A stretch of 64,000 nt of DNA, from positions 2,170,001-2,234,000 of the forward strand of contig CAUWAG010000010.1 in assembly GCA_963556695.1 (NCBI GenBank). Direction: 5' to 3'. Numbering within the stretch: the first letter of the stretch is position 1; each line of letters starts with the position of its first letter. Both the position numbers and the translations under genes were made by a program. Under the pieces are notes generated by a model that saw only the letters and a list, made by a program, of their open reading frames with translations, ran no database searches and had not been told where the DNA came from. The DNA comes from Anthostomella pinea. Lineage: Eukaryota > Ascomycota > Sordariomycetes > Xylariales > Xylariaceae. Shown piece by piece: positions 23,668 through 36,004 of the stretch.

Positions 23668-25029
23668 TCAATGTTTCGGCCTCTGAATCCTCTTACTCTC
23701 CATATCGTCAACCAGGTCCGCAAAGACTTGGTCCATCTGCGATCTGATGTCCTCCTCGTCAATACCCAGCACCACACGATCCCGCACGACCACCTGACCG
23801 TTTACGATAACCGTCTGCACCGCCGTCCCGTTGCACCCAAATACAAGATGGCTTTCCAGCTGCTTCCGCCTACTCTCTGTCGGCGCCTTCAACAGAGGTG
23901 TAAACATCATGTCCTTCTTGAGATCTATGATGATTATATCTGCTTTCTTCCCCGCCGCCAGCACACCAGCCTCCACGCCCAAGGCACGCGCGCCATTCAC
24001 AGTCGCCATCTGAAGCATCTGGCTCGACCGCCCAAGCGCCGCGTTCTCGTGGAGGGCGCGCTGCATGTACGACGTGATCTTCATCTCCTCGAACATATCG
24101 GTACTATTGTGGCACTCGCAAGCATCAACGCCCATCCCGCAGTTGACGCCCCGATCGACGAGAGCACCGAGCCGTGCAATGCCGTTCCCGACCTTGGCAT
24201 TCGAGCCGCTGTTGATACTGACGTTGGTGCTTGTTTTGGCCAGGAGCTCGATGTCGCTATCACTCAGATGGACGCAATGCGCAGCCACGGTATCAGGCCC
24301 AAGCAGCCCTGCGTCATAAGCCACTTGGATAGGCGTTCTGTCACCGTAACGCGTAGCACAATCCGCGAGCTCGGAGCGGGATTCGCAGAGGTGGATGTGC
24401 AGGCCGGTCCCCAGCTCGCGCTTCGTCTTCGCTAGCTCTTTCAGTAAAGCCTCGTCTGCCAGCGGAAGCCACTCGAGCCCCATCCACACGGTAACGCGAC
24501 CGTCAGCCGAACCGTGATGAGCCCGGAACGCAGCGATGTTATCGGCGACCGAGTCAAGCCTGTGCTCCGGTAGTGCAATGTCGTTGCTCAGCACGGCGCG
24601 GATGCCGATCTGCTCTGCCGCAGACGCCAATGACGACAGTTGTCGGTACATATCGTTCACCGTCGTGGTCCCTGATTTCAACGCCGTGGCGTAGGAGTGC
24701 AGTGCTGCGAGGCGTGCCGTCTCGGGTGTCAGGGCCCGGATCGCCGGATACCAGATCTCGTCCAGGTACTCCCAGAGCGGGAGGTCGTCCTCGTAACCTT
24801 TGGCTATGGAGGTGTGGAAGTGCAGGTCTACCAGGCCAGGCATCAGGAGCTTATCGGTGCCGTCGATGGACTCTGTCGCGCCCGTGTAGCCATCGTGCGA
24901 GAAGTCTGGGGCAGTATCGCCGAGGGAGTAGATCTTGTCGTCGCGGATCTCGAGATAGCTTGGGTAGAGGAATGTGTCCTTCTCATCCAGCGCGAGGATT
25001 GTGGCATTGGTGATGATTATGCGCCCCAT
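23668..25029 (-). CDS. amidohydrolase-family deaminase/hydrolase (TRZ/ATZ-like)
   Basis: A 453-residue metal-dependent hydrolase of the amidohydrolase superfamily. It starts at MGRIIITNATILALDEKDTF, a typical first strand of this family; the frame is open upstream but that part looks unlike the family. Metal ligands are visible: HFHT (first two His), HIHLCES (third His), HCVHLSDSD (fourth His), and GMGVDACECHNSTDMFEE, where the Asp is the catalytic metal ligand. The C-terminus returns to the beta-sandwich, with ALGVEAGVLAAGKKADIIIID and TVIVNGQVVV. This is the TRZ/ATZ or SAH/guanine-deaminase-like branch; the substrate (a cyclic or exocyclic amine, or a chloro-triazine-like ring) cannot be chosen from sequence. 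A cytosolic enzyme is likely, since no signal peptide is seen. No introns are needed. Confidence 0.88.
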   Translation of the reverse strand: MGRIIITNATILALDEKDTFLYPSYLEIRDDKIYSLGDTAPDFSHDGYTGATESIDGTDKLLMPGLVDLHFHTSIAKGYEDDLPLWEYLDEIWYPAIRALTPETARLAALHSYATALKSGTTTVNDMYRQLSSLASAAEQIGIRAVLSNDIALPEHRLDSVADNIAAFRAHHGSADGRVTVWMGLEWLPLADEALLKELAKTKRELGTGLHIHLCESRSELADCATRYGDRTPIQVAYDAGLLGPDTVAAHCVHLSDSDIELLAKTSTNVSINSGSNAKVGNGIARLGALVDRGVNCGMGVDACECHNSTDMFEEMKITSYMQRALHENAALGRSSQMLQMATVNGARALGVEAGVLAAGKKADIIIIDLKKDMMFTPLLKAPTESRRKQLESHLVFGCNGTAVQTVIVNGQVVVRDRVVLGIDEEDIRSQMDQVFADLVDDMESKRIQRPKH

Positions 25030-25760
25030 CGTAGATGTTCTCCGGCGCGGTGCAGATGTCCAGTCTCGTTCCTGCTGGTGATGAGGGAACGATGGAGCGT
25101 TGTCAAGCGTTGAACAGGAGATGGTAGTACTGTTCACACTCAGTGTCCCAGCCTTACGATTATATACAACATGTTCTTCAAATTTGTCAGACGACAACCA
25201 AGTGTTGTGGTCTTATCGCTCCTTCGGCCTGGGATGCCGGTAGTGGAGGCCGCTCCTCTTCCGATGTGGGTCTCTTCGGCGGAGCTCGCCGTCGCCCAAC
25301 CAGAGTGATTAGTAGGCTGATGGAAATGGTGGATGATAGAATCTACATCTGTCGCCGGGAAACGTAAGGAGAGAAGGGAAAACAATGCCACATGGAGGAG
25401 GGCAAGTATATCGAAGTATGATAGAATGTCAATGCTACTAAGAGCCACCCAATTATATGGAGGTATAGATGACAGTCCTGGGGTTTGCGGGTCATTGAAC
25501 AAACTTCACAGGTCAACATAGGAGAGCTTTGCTTCATTCATAGAAGCTGTGTTTAGGTACCGTGTTCTGCTTACTCTGAAAGAATGATGGAACTCTTGGG
25601 GTGGAAGACGCCGTGGACCCTGCTATGAAGATGCCTGTCGTGATGCACTTATCAACGTAGCTTGCATGTTCTCTGCCTGGGTAAAACATTTTCCAATGCG
25701 CACCCCGATTTGTCGGAGTTCCACCTCGGTATCCTTGAGCTTTGCCTCGAGGTCTCTGAT
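25030..25760. other. intergenic region
   Basis: Promoter side of the amidohydrolase gene and 3' flank of the next one. No supported frame, RNA or repeat. Confidence 0.45.
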
Positions 25761-26298
25761 CTAATCCCTTTGCCCTGCCTCCTGAGGTTCCTTTACTTCC
25801 TTCATCTCCTTCAAAAGCTTTTGTCCAGTGCTCGAATACTCCTCCAGTAGTCGCATCTTTGTAAGCAAGTGTTCTGTCGCCTCATATATAGCATACAGCT
25901 TGTATGGAAAATCGGAGAGTGGATCACCACTTGGAGTGTGCCGAAATGCTGCCATCACAGCCGGAAATTCCACATATGGGTCTATATGATGAGAGGCGAC
26001 TTGGATCTGGCAATGCCGAAATAGCGGGAACTGCAGCATCCTTTGGTGCTCGAAGATGTAACATTTCGGACATAGCCCGTAATAGTTGTAGACGATTCTC
26101 CACCTCCCCGGAGGTCTGGTATTTCGTCTGCTGCGTGGGGTGCTGGGAGTCTTGGGGATAACCCGTAGGTGAAGGCTGATCAGGTGGGGATGGCATTGTC
26201 CACTGGGGTTCTGCTTTTTGTTGTATTTCAGCGTATTTGGGTTTGGCTATTCCCTTGCGGTAGAGGAGCCTAATAATAAAATCAATAAATCGTGACAT
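25761..26298 (-). CDS. hypothetical protein, about 161 residues, coiled-coil C-terminus
   Basis: I do not recognise this protein. The ATG at 26298 begins MSRFIDFIIRLLYRKGIAK. The frame runs to a GTCGCC donor at 26000, and a 52-nt intron ends in GGCAG at 25949. Exon 2 (25948-25761) continues in phase with FRHTPSGDPLSDFPYKLYAI and ends in a helical, charged stretch (LLTKMRLLEEYSSTGQKLL). Without splicing the first frame stops at 25926-25924. The middle is Pro/Gln-rich. No signal peptide or domain is recognised. The clean splice phase and the codon-like second exon support a real gene, but this remains a prediction. Confidence 0.5.
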
Positions 26299-27315
26299 TG
26301 TCTGTTGGAAATGAAGCGCGGTTATACCGGGAGAGTCAGTTGAAAAATGATGATGGAAAAGGTGACTGTATGGTAGAGCGAAGAATTGGATTTGAATGTG
26401 TGGGCGACTGCAAATTTGTACACCTCCATCGAGGTCTTGCGTTGCTTGTTGGCTGTACGACATCGGTGGTCGAGGCGAGAAGCGAAATTCCCAAGAACAA
26501 AGGGACACGCACGATGGAACCAACATCGCAACCCGGATCTCCACATTCAACCCAAAACGTGGTGCATGCAGCACATTACACCCAACAATGTTGGCCATAC
26601 GACTAAGTGTTGGTGTCCGTTGCTGCACATTGTCCTTGTCACGGACATCACCATACAGCCAACTATCCAGTCAAGTCGACAGCCTGTCGAGGTCAAAGGA
26701 GCTGAGTAGCTCACGCGCTCCTAGATACAGGTTTCAGATTGAGTCATTCGGTTGGTCTGAGGCACGGGAGGCAGACAAAGAAAGTTCCATGTACTTCGAC
26801 CGAACGACTGTTACACCCATATGGTTCCAGCCCCCGTGCAGCTCTACTTGCACAAAGTCAGGTCACCAGTCCGCGTCCAGTTGGTACCCTATATGTACGT
26901 TATCTACACATCTCCGCAGTAGGCACTTAACCTGGACCAGCACCTGACTCGCTTCAACACGTCCTCATGCCGGATCCGGCGAAGGGCGTTGCTCGTTGGT
27001 CTTACATACACGGGGCTTCACGGTCAGGACCAACGAAAGACGGTACACAGATACGATGAGCAGGCCGCCCACGTGGCATCCCCTGGGTATATATATGGGC
27101 TTCACCACTTGCCAGACCAGACTGGATCATCTTATACTCACACTCACGATACCATCGAACTTCGGCATTACACAGTCGCCCATCGATACTCATTCGCAAC
27201 TTGCCCTTTCCAAAGCCTCCTAGCAGAGCCTGAATTGATTTCCGTCATCCATACCATATCTCAATCTGCTGGGTTGGGAACACGAAGTCCAAAGCCTTCC
27301 TTGGGAAATCACACG
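26299..27315. promoter_or_regulatory. divergent intergenic region with TATA-like box
   Basis: No supported coding frame. A TATATATAT run at 27089-27097 lies about 220 bases before the 27316 start codon and is a plausible TATA element for that small gene. Confidence 0.4.
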
Positions 27316-27618
27316 ATGTCGACAAATCCTCAAGACATGAGCCCTGCTGAGGAGGCTTTTTTGCGAGAGAGGAAAATAAAGTTCGAGAAAGAAGCTGAGG
27401 AAAACAAAAGTGGCATACAACAAAAGGCTGTCGACTACGCGTTGACTAAACATCGGACAAATTTCATTGAGAAGCAGCTGTTAGAACGTCAGGCCAGAGA
27501 TGCAGAGTTAACTGCACAAAACTCGACGCTCAAGGCTGAGGACGAGTGGTTGAGAGCTGAACTCAAGCGGCGCAGGGAAGACGCAGCTAAACACACGCAT
27601 ACAAAGTCTACAGAATGA
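27316..27618 (+). CDS. hypothetical 100-residue coiled-coil protein
   Basis: A small highly charged protein starting MSTNPQDMSPAEEAFLRERK. Most of it is predicted alpha-helix with heptad-like spacing (FIEKQLLERQARDAELTAQN), ending in a basic tail (ELKRRREDAAKHTHTKS). The frame is open upstream to 26989, but the upstream part has ordinary non-coding composition, so the ATG at 27316 is the likelier start. It shares its small, helical character with the 25761-26298 protein, though I see no direct sequence similarity. Function unknown. Confidence 0.5.
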   Translation: MSTNPQDMSPAEEAFLRERKIKFEKEAEENKSGIQQKAVDYALTKHRTNFIEKQLLERQARDAELTAQNSTLKAEDEWLRAELKRRREDAAKHTHTKSTE

Positions 27619-27799
27619 GGTTGATGCAACACCTCTACCATAGGGTGGAAAGCCAGGTAAGGAGGTTGAGAAGAAAGGACATGGACATGGACATAGCCTT
27701 ACGGGACGAGAGCTCGGATAAACGGAACTGAACGACATAATACGGTACTCGAAGATAACCTAGCCCAATCCCAATTCCACCGTGTCGCTCGTTCATGTG

Positions 27800-29889
27800 A
27801 TTGTAGACAAGCCCTAGGTGACTCGAAAGTTGTCAAGCAAACCTAGTAGGTGCGTGTGCCGCACTGACACGTCATGTGGTGGCACCCGTCAGTCTTCTCG
27901 AGGGGCCTCCGGCACTCAGGGCAGTCCTTGATGCCGATCTGTCTCTTGAGCCTCTCAAACGCAGCGTACCCGCCGGTCGAGACTTCCTTGTACTCTGCGC
28001 AGCTCATAGTCCCATGTTGAGCATGTCACCTCGTACAGATGGGCACGAAGCAGTTGAGGCAGGTATGCATCTGGGATCCTGCGCTGGCCCGGTAGACGTA
28101 TTCGCAGTCTGCCGAGGGACAGCACTTGAAAAGCTCTGGATGCACTCGCACGTGGGACGCGAAGGACAGGCACTCTTGTAACTCCGCAAGACATAAGAGC
28201 CTTTTACAGTTGCCAGAATCTCCTGCACATATAATCTTGGTCGCCGTATCCTTGAGTCGTGGCCGACGTGCACATATTCTCAAAGCAATCGAGACAGTAG
28301 ACATGGTTGCACTGGGTGCGTATCGGATTTTCAGCTTCGGTCCAGCACACCGAACAGTCTTGCGTGCCCGGGCTTGAGCCTTGGCTCTCCGGGTGAGTGC
28401 GGCTCTCCATGATGGCCATCGCAGCTTCATATACCTTGGCAGTGCCGGTAATGATGATCCGCTTTGGTGTTGAGATGGGATCGAAGTCCACCTTGTCGAA
28501 ACCAAGCTCCCTTGCGAGCTTCTTGAGACCACCTCGACAGGCCCAGAGGAATGCTTTCGCGTCAAGCTCGATGAAAAACTCCTCATACTCTTCCGCCTTC
28601 AGCATTGCAGCAATCAAAGCCTGAACCTCCGTGCATTCCTTTGGCCGTCCCTACAGCCGAAGCTGCGACTTCGCCTTCTCTCGCAAAACAACCACATTCT
28701 TTTGCGCTCCTGCCTGTGATAGCCTTTCTGAAAGGGCGCCATGGCTGCGACGCGAAGGTTGCCACAAAGTGGAGGAGCCCACTTGTGCGATCACGCCAGC
28801 GAGGATATTGCTGATGGTGTTCTTGGCCTCGACCACGTCCTTGGCCACTTCGCTTTCGACCTTAAACACGCGATACCATTTAGGCGGATTCGAATTCTCG
28901 TATGCCACGAAGCGAAGGTGCTGAGCTTTCCAGCCCTTGATGTTGGCTCTGAGCTGGGACTGGATAGCCTCAGAAATGAGAGCTGAGACCCTGAACTTAG
29001 CGGCGTAAACCAGTTGCACCGTAAGTCGAGCTGCTTTGTGGAAGGGCAGCGCTGTGTTGTTTAATTTCTGGGCCGCTGTCCTTGCATCATCCTCGTATTG
29101 GAATCGGGCCTTCGCCTTCATCCGTTTTCCAGCACTGTCAGGGGTCATTTCCCACCATTCAAGTGCACCTATCTCAGTGAGGAGTGACTGGATCTTTGCG
29201 CAAGATGTAGCAGTGTCAGTGCTGTATGAGGGCTCCCCGATTTCGATGTTGCGCGGTCTATCTCGTCGTGACTGAATGGAGTTGATGACATCCGCCTCCG
29301 TAGCTTCTGCCGGGACATCGGTCAACCGGACAGTCCATACCTTCTGCCTGCGAAACATTGCATCCCATGGCGGCGGAGGCGCACATTTGACGACCTGATC
29401 ATTGATCTTGTAAGTGTCTCCCTTGAATACCTCACCAACCCTGTTGGCGATCTCGTAGGTTCCGAAGTTGAGCCATACGGTCTTGAAAGTCTTATGCTAG
29501 GAGCAGTGCAGTGTCTTGCAATCGACGCGGAAGCCACCAGATTCCGAGGCTACAAACCCTCGATTGCATGTGACCTGAGTCCCGAGCTTGATACCCACCA
29601 ATTTGGCAAATTCTGGATCTTTGACCCTGATGACGGCAGATGGGGAGTGTTCCTCACGGAATATTACAATATCCCTCAAGTTCGAGGTTTCGAGATCGTA
29701 GGACCGAAGTTGAGCACGGACAGAGTCTGCGGTGCTATCTCGCGGGAGGCCAGCTATCTGCACCGTAGAAAAGTCTGATGGCAAGAATATCGCTGTGACG
29801 ACGGCACCGTCCCCGTACTTCACCATAGCGCCACCAACAGTTCGAGCGACGCCCAGAACACTCTCCTTTTCCGGAGGTGTGCTTGCCTA
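27800..29889 (-). pseudogene. RBR-type (RING/IBR) E3 ubiquitin ligase, decayed and 5'-truncated
   Basis: A multi-domain gene broken in at least five places. One frame runs from about 29889 to about 28225 and is cut only by TAG at 29499-29497 and TAG at 28653-28651. It encodes a long N-terminal region (VQIAGLPRDSTADSVRAQL, VWTVRLTDVPAEATEADV) and then RING1, CSVCWTEAENPIRTQCNH with YCLDCF. A frameshift near 28225 moves the IBR part to another frame (CAGDSGNCKRLLCLAEL, FKCCPSADCEYVY). RING2 follows after TGA 28028-28026 (IGIKDCPECRRPLEKTDG, CHHMTCQCG), and TAG 27845-27843 cuts the end. The RING1-IBR-RING2 order and cysteine spacing identify an RBR ligase, which would pass ubiquitin through a RING2 cysteine. 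The 5' end abuts AT-rich transposon DNA at about 29945, where an acceptor-like TATAG suggests lost upstream exons. Confidence 0.82.
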
Positions 29890-29944
29890 TACGAAAGGTC
29901 AGCAACAGTACATCATAATCGAGGCACACATACTGCTAGGCTGC

Positions 29945-32595
29945 TCTTAAATTAGAATGAGTCTTCCTATTTGCACCTTACCTAAAGTCCTTATTTGCAC
30001 CTTACCTTAGTCAGCCACCTGACAACCACCTGACAGCCAGCCATTCACCTACCTACTATATTTACAGCGCCCATCCTACTATAACAGCAAGGCATTCGTC
30101 GTATCTTTCCTTTAATCGGTTAATACCTACCTATATGTTTATAATAGCACTATTAGCTAGCTACGTTAATATATTTATCGTGTAATTAATATTATATATA
30201 TTTCGTTAAGGCAAATTAATTAGTATTATTTTCGTATTTTTTCAGTTTCTTTAAGCACGTTTCGTCGATGGAAAGGTTATGATAAAATGCGATTAATACG
30301 ACCGGTATAACAACTTAACGCTTAATTTATCATAATTATAAAGCTTTCTTGTTAAAATATAAGGTTACTAAGGTTATAATTGTAAGGTGTGTTATTATTA
30401 TTTAATTACTATTACAATATTTAATATAAAACAAGGTTAAATTTATATAGCTGTATTTATATTATTTTTAATAATAATTCTGTATTCAATTAGCGAATTT
30501 TAAGCATTGTTTATCGATTTCATTATTTTGATTAGAAAATTTACTTCTTTTTTACTTAATAACTTATTATGTATTAAGTATATATAGTTTTAGTTGCTGC
30601 TGCTTTTTTATTTCTGATTTTATTTGCCGACTTGTTTTAAATATATTTTTTACTTATATATAGTTTTTTATTAAAGCTAAAAGTATTTTATTATAAATAG
30701 TTAATTTATAGCTATTCTTTCTTTTACAAATAATGCTACTGCCGCCGACTTTAGTTTTATATTACGCGTGAATAATAATATAGTTATTATTATCAATCTC
30801 GCCGTATCTCTCGCTTTTAATACCTTCGTTATCGCTTTCGTTTATATGCACGGAAAAGTCGCTTGGAATATTACTAGCGCCTTTCTTACTAGCGTTTTCT
30901 TTTTTATAAGTAGCTAGCTTATAATCATATTACTTTGCTAGCGTTTTTTAAGTATTGTTTTGGGGCAGGGTTGATGTCATGTACAGCCAGGTCTGTGACA
31001 TATAAAGGCCACCATTCATTTTTCGTTGCTTTCTTTTGTCTTCTTGAACAGCCACTCCTCTCTTATAACACATATAATTGAGCGATCAGTTCACACACAC
31101 GTCGTATTATCTCTATGTGACACACCCTTCAAATTCACTGCATGGCTTTGCCATTGCCTCTCCCTCCCCCATCTTATATCCATCATACAAGCAGCCCCAT
31201 TGTGTGTGTTATTGCTGTCCCGACTCAGTATTACGATTTTCAAGCCTTTTCTAATATAATTTATTACGCTGTTAAAAAGGGGCAAGCATACCGCTATTTT
31301 CACTTATACGACTTTTAGCTTTTTTTCATACTTTTTTTAGCTGCCTTTTAACTTCTTCTTAATTCATTACTTGCTTTAAAGTAATTATTACCTTTATAAC
31401 AAGGCGTTTTTTCGGTTAAAAGATATAAAGGTTAAAGATAGTCAAATTGGGTTCGTTATGTAATATCCTTTTTAAATATTAAGATATATTTATATCTTTT
31501 TTTTACGGGATTAGTGTTGGATATTTTTAATAATGTTAAACTTTAAAAAGATTTTCTAATAATAAAGGATTCCGTATAAATTTTAAGTACCTGTAAATAT
31601 ATAGTAATATTCGTTAATTTATAAAGAATTAAATCGATTTATTCAACGGTAAAAAACGTTATTAGTTTATAATAGTAGCAAATTAATCCGAAGGCTTCGC
31701 AAGAGTATCAAAAACGTATATTAAGTAGATAAAAAAAAACTCGCTTCGTATTATTACGGCATATTTCAAAAAAAAAAATTAATATTTTTTAATCTGTTAA
31801 GATAGTTTGAAGGCTGGTCAATAACTTTAAAAGGTTAGCGCGACTATTTAAAATACACCTTTTTAAAGCCTAATAAAACGGTTTTAATATTTATATAGTT
31901 TATTTGTTAAAATTGCGATGGTTTACATATAGTACGTCGTTTACTCCTTACGATTTTTAGTTTATCGTTTTTAAATATATAGTATCACTTTCCGTTGCGT
32001 ACGTTTAAATGAGTATACTATTATATTTTAAACCTTTATAAAATAATTTCAAAAATACATAGAAATTATAAAAATAGATACAAATATAAACTCCTTTTAT
32101 TTAAGAAAATGTCTTTGTTAAAAAGTAGCATTTATATACTTTTAATATTTTAATTGTTAGTTAAGTTTAAAACTTATTTGGTTTAACGGTTTATAATATT
32201 TGAAAGTATTTTTATAAGGTTATGAACAACCTTTATAACTTCGTTAAAGTTTATTTATTCTTATACTTTAGTTTTTTCGGGTTTTGTATTTTTGATAAGC
32301 GAGTTACGTTAACAACAACGCTTTTTATAAAGTAAAAAATATTCTTTAAAAGCCTTTTATAGCTTTTTACCGAAATTTACAATATTTACGTGAAAGAAAA
32401 AAACCCTGATCTTTACGTAAAGTTTAACGAATTAACGGATTACTTAATTATAAAAGTTATCAATTTTATCGTTAATCAAAGCAAAAGCGTACTTAAATAT
32501 AAAACCGCTAACAGTATGTCTTATAACATTAAATAGTAGCATTTTTTACTCGTTAATATTATACGTGCTATTCATATTAATTATTTAAAGGTAGT
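29945..32595. repeat. RIP-mutated AT-rich DNA
   Basis: The sequence becomes strongly AT-rich, dominated by TA steps and depleted of long GC words, with no open frame of note. This fits transposon DNA erased by repeat-induced point mutation. An island of more normal composition (30955-31250) is listed separately. I cannot assign the original element. Confidence 0.75.
30955..31250 (+). other. less-mutated island, LTR- or promoter-like
   Basis: Surrounded by RIP-type DNA, this stretch keeps ordinary composition. It opens TGTTTTGGGGCAGGG, has ACATATAAAGGCC (TATA-like) at about 31000, then pyrimidine-rich DNA. The layout is that of an LTR U3-R region, but I could not find its second end or target duplication. 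Confidence 0.35.
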
Positions 32596-32799
32596 TGTTA
32601 GATCCATACAATTTTAACTTACAAACTATTTATATTAAAACCTTTATATATGATTAAATAAGATAAGATAGTAGATTAAAAAGGCATTTAGCTAGACCTT
32701 TAAGTCTAGCTAGATGCCTTTCAAGCCAACCATTAGCAACATTATAACCTTGACCTAATACTCGAGTATTATAATTCATCGTTTAAGCCTGTTTTAACA
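32596..32799 (+). repeat. RIP-mutated 5' LTR of old Copia
   Basis: 204 bp, the same length and landmarks as the LTRs at 38994 and 43153 (TGTTAGATCC start, AGATAAGATAGT core, ACTCGAGTATTAT, AACA end). Most C and G positions have become T and A. Confidence 0.85.
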
Positions 32800-35700
32800 C
32801 TGATCAGTGCTATCTTCTAAGGCAACATGGATAACCAAAGAAAAGAAGAGATCTTACTGTATTAACAATCCTAACACGATAATTAGGATACAGCCAAAAA
32901 TCTGAATCTTCTGTCGCAAACGTTCTTCAAGAGGCGATTCGAGGCACAGCATGAGATCCGAGGTTTTCTACTGTAAACATTCTTCTAGAAGAGGCGACTC
33001 AACGCAATGGATTACGCTGCAATCACAGCAATATTCACATCTCTGCACGGCAGCACGGACTGTTAACAGAACCCTCTTTTACGCGCAAAACCTTTGCACA
33101 AGTATAAATCTCTCGCACACGCGTACGTCCGACAAGATGGCCTCTAGCAATGTGAGCAGCGAAATCCAAGTCGCTCAGGAACCCGCAAACTTCTTAAGAG
33201 ATAATAAGCTATAATACCTTAATAAGCACAATTTACATGCCAACCTTATTAACACTATCGATCTCGACCTAATCTATCTAGTCAATTTAAAAGATAATGA
33301 TACTATTTATATTAACTGTTACACCTTAGCTTATATCGACCGTTATAACGGCAATGAAAAGCCTGTCCTTTATAACATCTTTAAAAGCTTTTAAATAGAC
33401 TTTAAAAAATGGACAAAAGACGACTTTGAAAAGATTAAGCGAACTATTTACGGTATTTTTCAAAAATGCCTTATTTTCTGAGAAATCTACTTAAGCAAGG
33501 CAAACCACTTTATTATAAACGCACTTATTCACCTCTAACTATAAAAAACCTTCTTATTAAAACAAGATTACGCTTAATAAGACGAAACTATTATATTTAA
33601 ACCCTGACTTATAAAAAATAGTTAAAGGGTACATAGCTATTTAAGTACAAGAAAGAGTTAATAATGCTAATCCATTTAATATCAATATACTTAGTTTCGA
33701 TCTTTGAAACGAAAATAACCCGCTTCTTACTGACACCTTTAAACTCGAACCTACCAAGTAGTATGTTTTATAAAACAATGTCGTATTTTAAAGTATTAAA
33801 ACTAACTAGTTTATAATTACTTTATAAACACTTGCTCTCGTTTTAACAAGTCTTTAATATTGAAATCCCTTATAAACTTTACAAGCTAGATTTATACCTA
33901 GATAAACCTCGATAATATACGCAATTAATAACTTTGTTTCCGATTATTAACATATTACTATGATACTGGACCCCGGTTTTGAAATATATAACAGCATAAA
34001 TAATAGCTTTTAAACGCAGCTACTTAACTTATATATACAAATCCTCCTTACCTTAATGATAAATAAAGATCTTACTTTTATAACTATCGTTACGTTCGTT
34101 AAAATATAAACAAAGAAAGACTGTTACTTCAAAAGACCGTATAATATCCTAGAAGATAAAATGCGTTTTTTTAAACACATGTTTTACTATTAGCATTAAA
34201 CCTAGTTAATTCTACGCGGTGATTTCTTAAGTGCTTACTGGGGTAGCCCGAATATATTTCATACATTACGTTAACCGTTACTCTATCTTCTTTAACATAT
34301 ATAATCCTTTTAAAATTCATTTTATTATAAAGGTTAATAAAACGCAGTATTATCGTAATTGGTCTGCAATTACCTACAACAATATAAAGGCATGACTTGA
34401 AAATGCTGGCAGGTCTAATATAAACGCCTTTGAGACACTTTTTAACAAGCTGCAGCTTTGTTAACGTGCCTTCGGCCTATTATATCTCGGCGAGACACAG
34501 CTGATTGCAGCTACAGAATGCGCCTTCCATGGCGTTGAGAAACTCGAATACGCCTTATTCACCCCGTCTCATACATTTAAGGCTCTTGCCTTCAAGCTCC
34601 GACAATCACTTTAAACCTTTAAAGACTCAGCTAGCAGCGCCTAGCATACTGTCAGTCAGTACTTTACTAATCACAAGTTTTACTGGCAGAAAGACAAGCA
34701 GTATAGCAAGCGCTTAAACAACGCTAATAAGCGCTGTTATATTTATAGTAATACCAATTGTCGATCGTAAAAGCATTTACTAAAAGAATACCGGAAATTT
34801 AAAAAGAAATAACGACTCGACTAACAGTTTTATAAACCTCCGATTATAAGCCTTGCCTACATTTATTTCCTAGCCGACTACAAGCTAAACCTTGACTTTA
34901 ACTACGATAACACGAATAGTTAACACGTTATAAAATTTAAAAGCGATAGTAGTAACGATATTATATAGTACTTTATAGCCACTTTATTTAACAACAGAGC
35001 ATTTTCACATTTAACTATTGCTACGAAATTTTAAGCTAGATTCGAGTTTAACAGCTTTGTTTTAAATAAATACGCTAGTTTTACATTTTAAAGAATTATA
35101 TTTGATTTTGGGGCTGATTTTATTTTAACAGCTGGCAAAGGTTAGTTCTTAGCCTTATAGCGGGAAATACCTTTAATTTCACTCAATAAATCACGAGCTG
35201 GAAAAGCTATGGTTAAATTCGATAAAAGGAAGCCTTTCAATTCCCTCAGCACGATTTATATTAACACGTTTATTAAAAACGTAACGTTTTATATTATCAA
35301 CACTTAAACTCCTTTTTTTTAAAGCCTTTAATCACCTTAGCGAATATTTAATAATATTGCTAATAAGATAATCCGACTACGAGATAATAATTTTATTTTA
35401 ATTACTTGTAAATAGGGCTACATTTAGTTTTTTCTTTCAATAATAACAACCGCATTAACCGGTGTTTTTTTATAAAAGCTGAATTAAGACGCATTTATAC
35501 CCGCTTTAAACACCCTTTTATTGGTAAGCTTTACAAGCTTTTTTTTAAAATTTAATAATAAAACTAATTGAGAAGTTATTATAATAATTAACACGTTTTA
35601 CTATTACTGTCAAGTTAAAGACCCATTATTATAACGGTTCAAGTTTTTTATTTAAAAAGGATGTTAATTTTAACTACAACGTTATTATTAACCTTATATA

Positions 35701-36004
35701 CTTAGACAGTAAGTCCTTTCTTTATTGTGTTAACGCCGATATAACGTTTTAGGCAGCTTAATTTATTTTTAAGCTATTTATTGAAAATACTTAAAAAGCA
35801 TTAAGACGATGTTAGATTAACACTTATCTTAGTCTTTTAAATGTCTTAACACACGACGATGGTACTAACTTTGCAGCTATAAAATTCCAAGCTAGAGTTT
35901 AATTGCTTAAAATCACCTGTTATTAAATTCCAGTTAAAGCTTACTAGTTAATTAGCAAGGTTAAACGGTATTATAGCTTTATCCAACACTTTTACGAGAT
36001 TATA

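Noticed and set aside
29945..32595. Centromere
   Set aside because: AT-rich DNA is only a few kb long and interleaved with recognisable transposons; RIP explains the composition.
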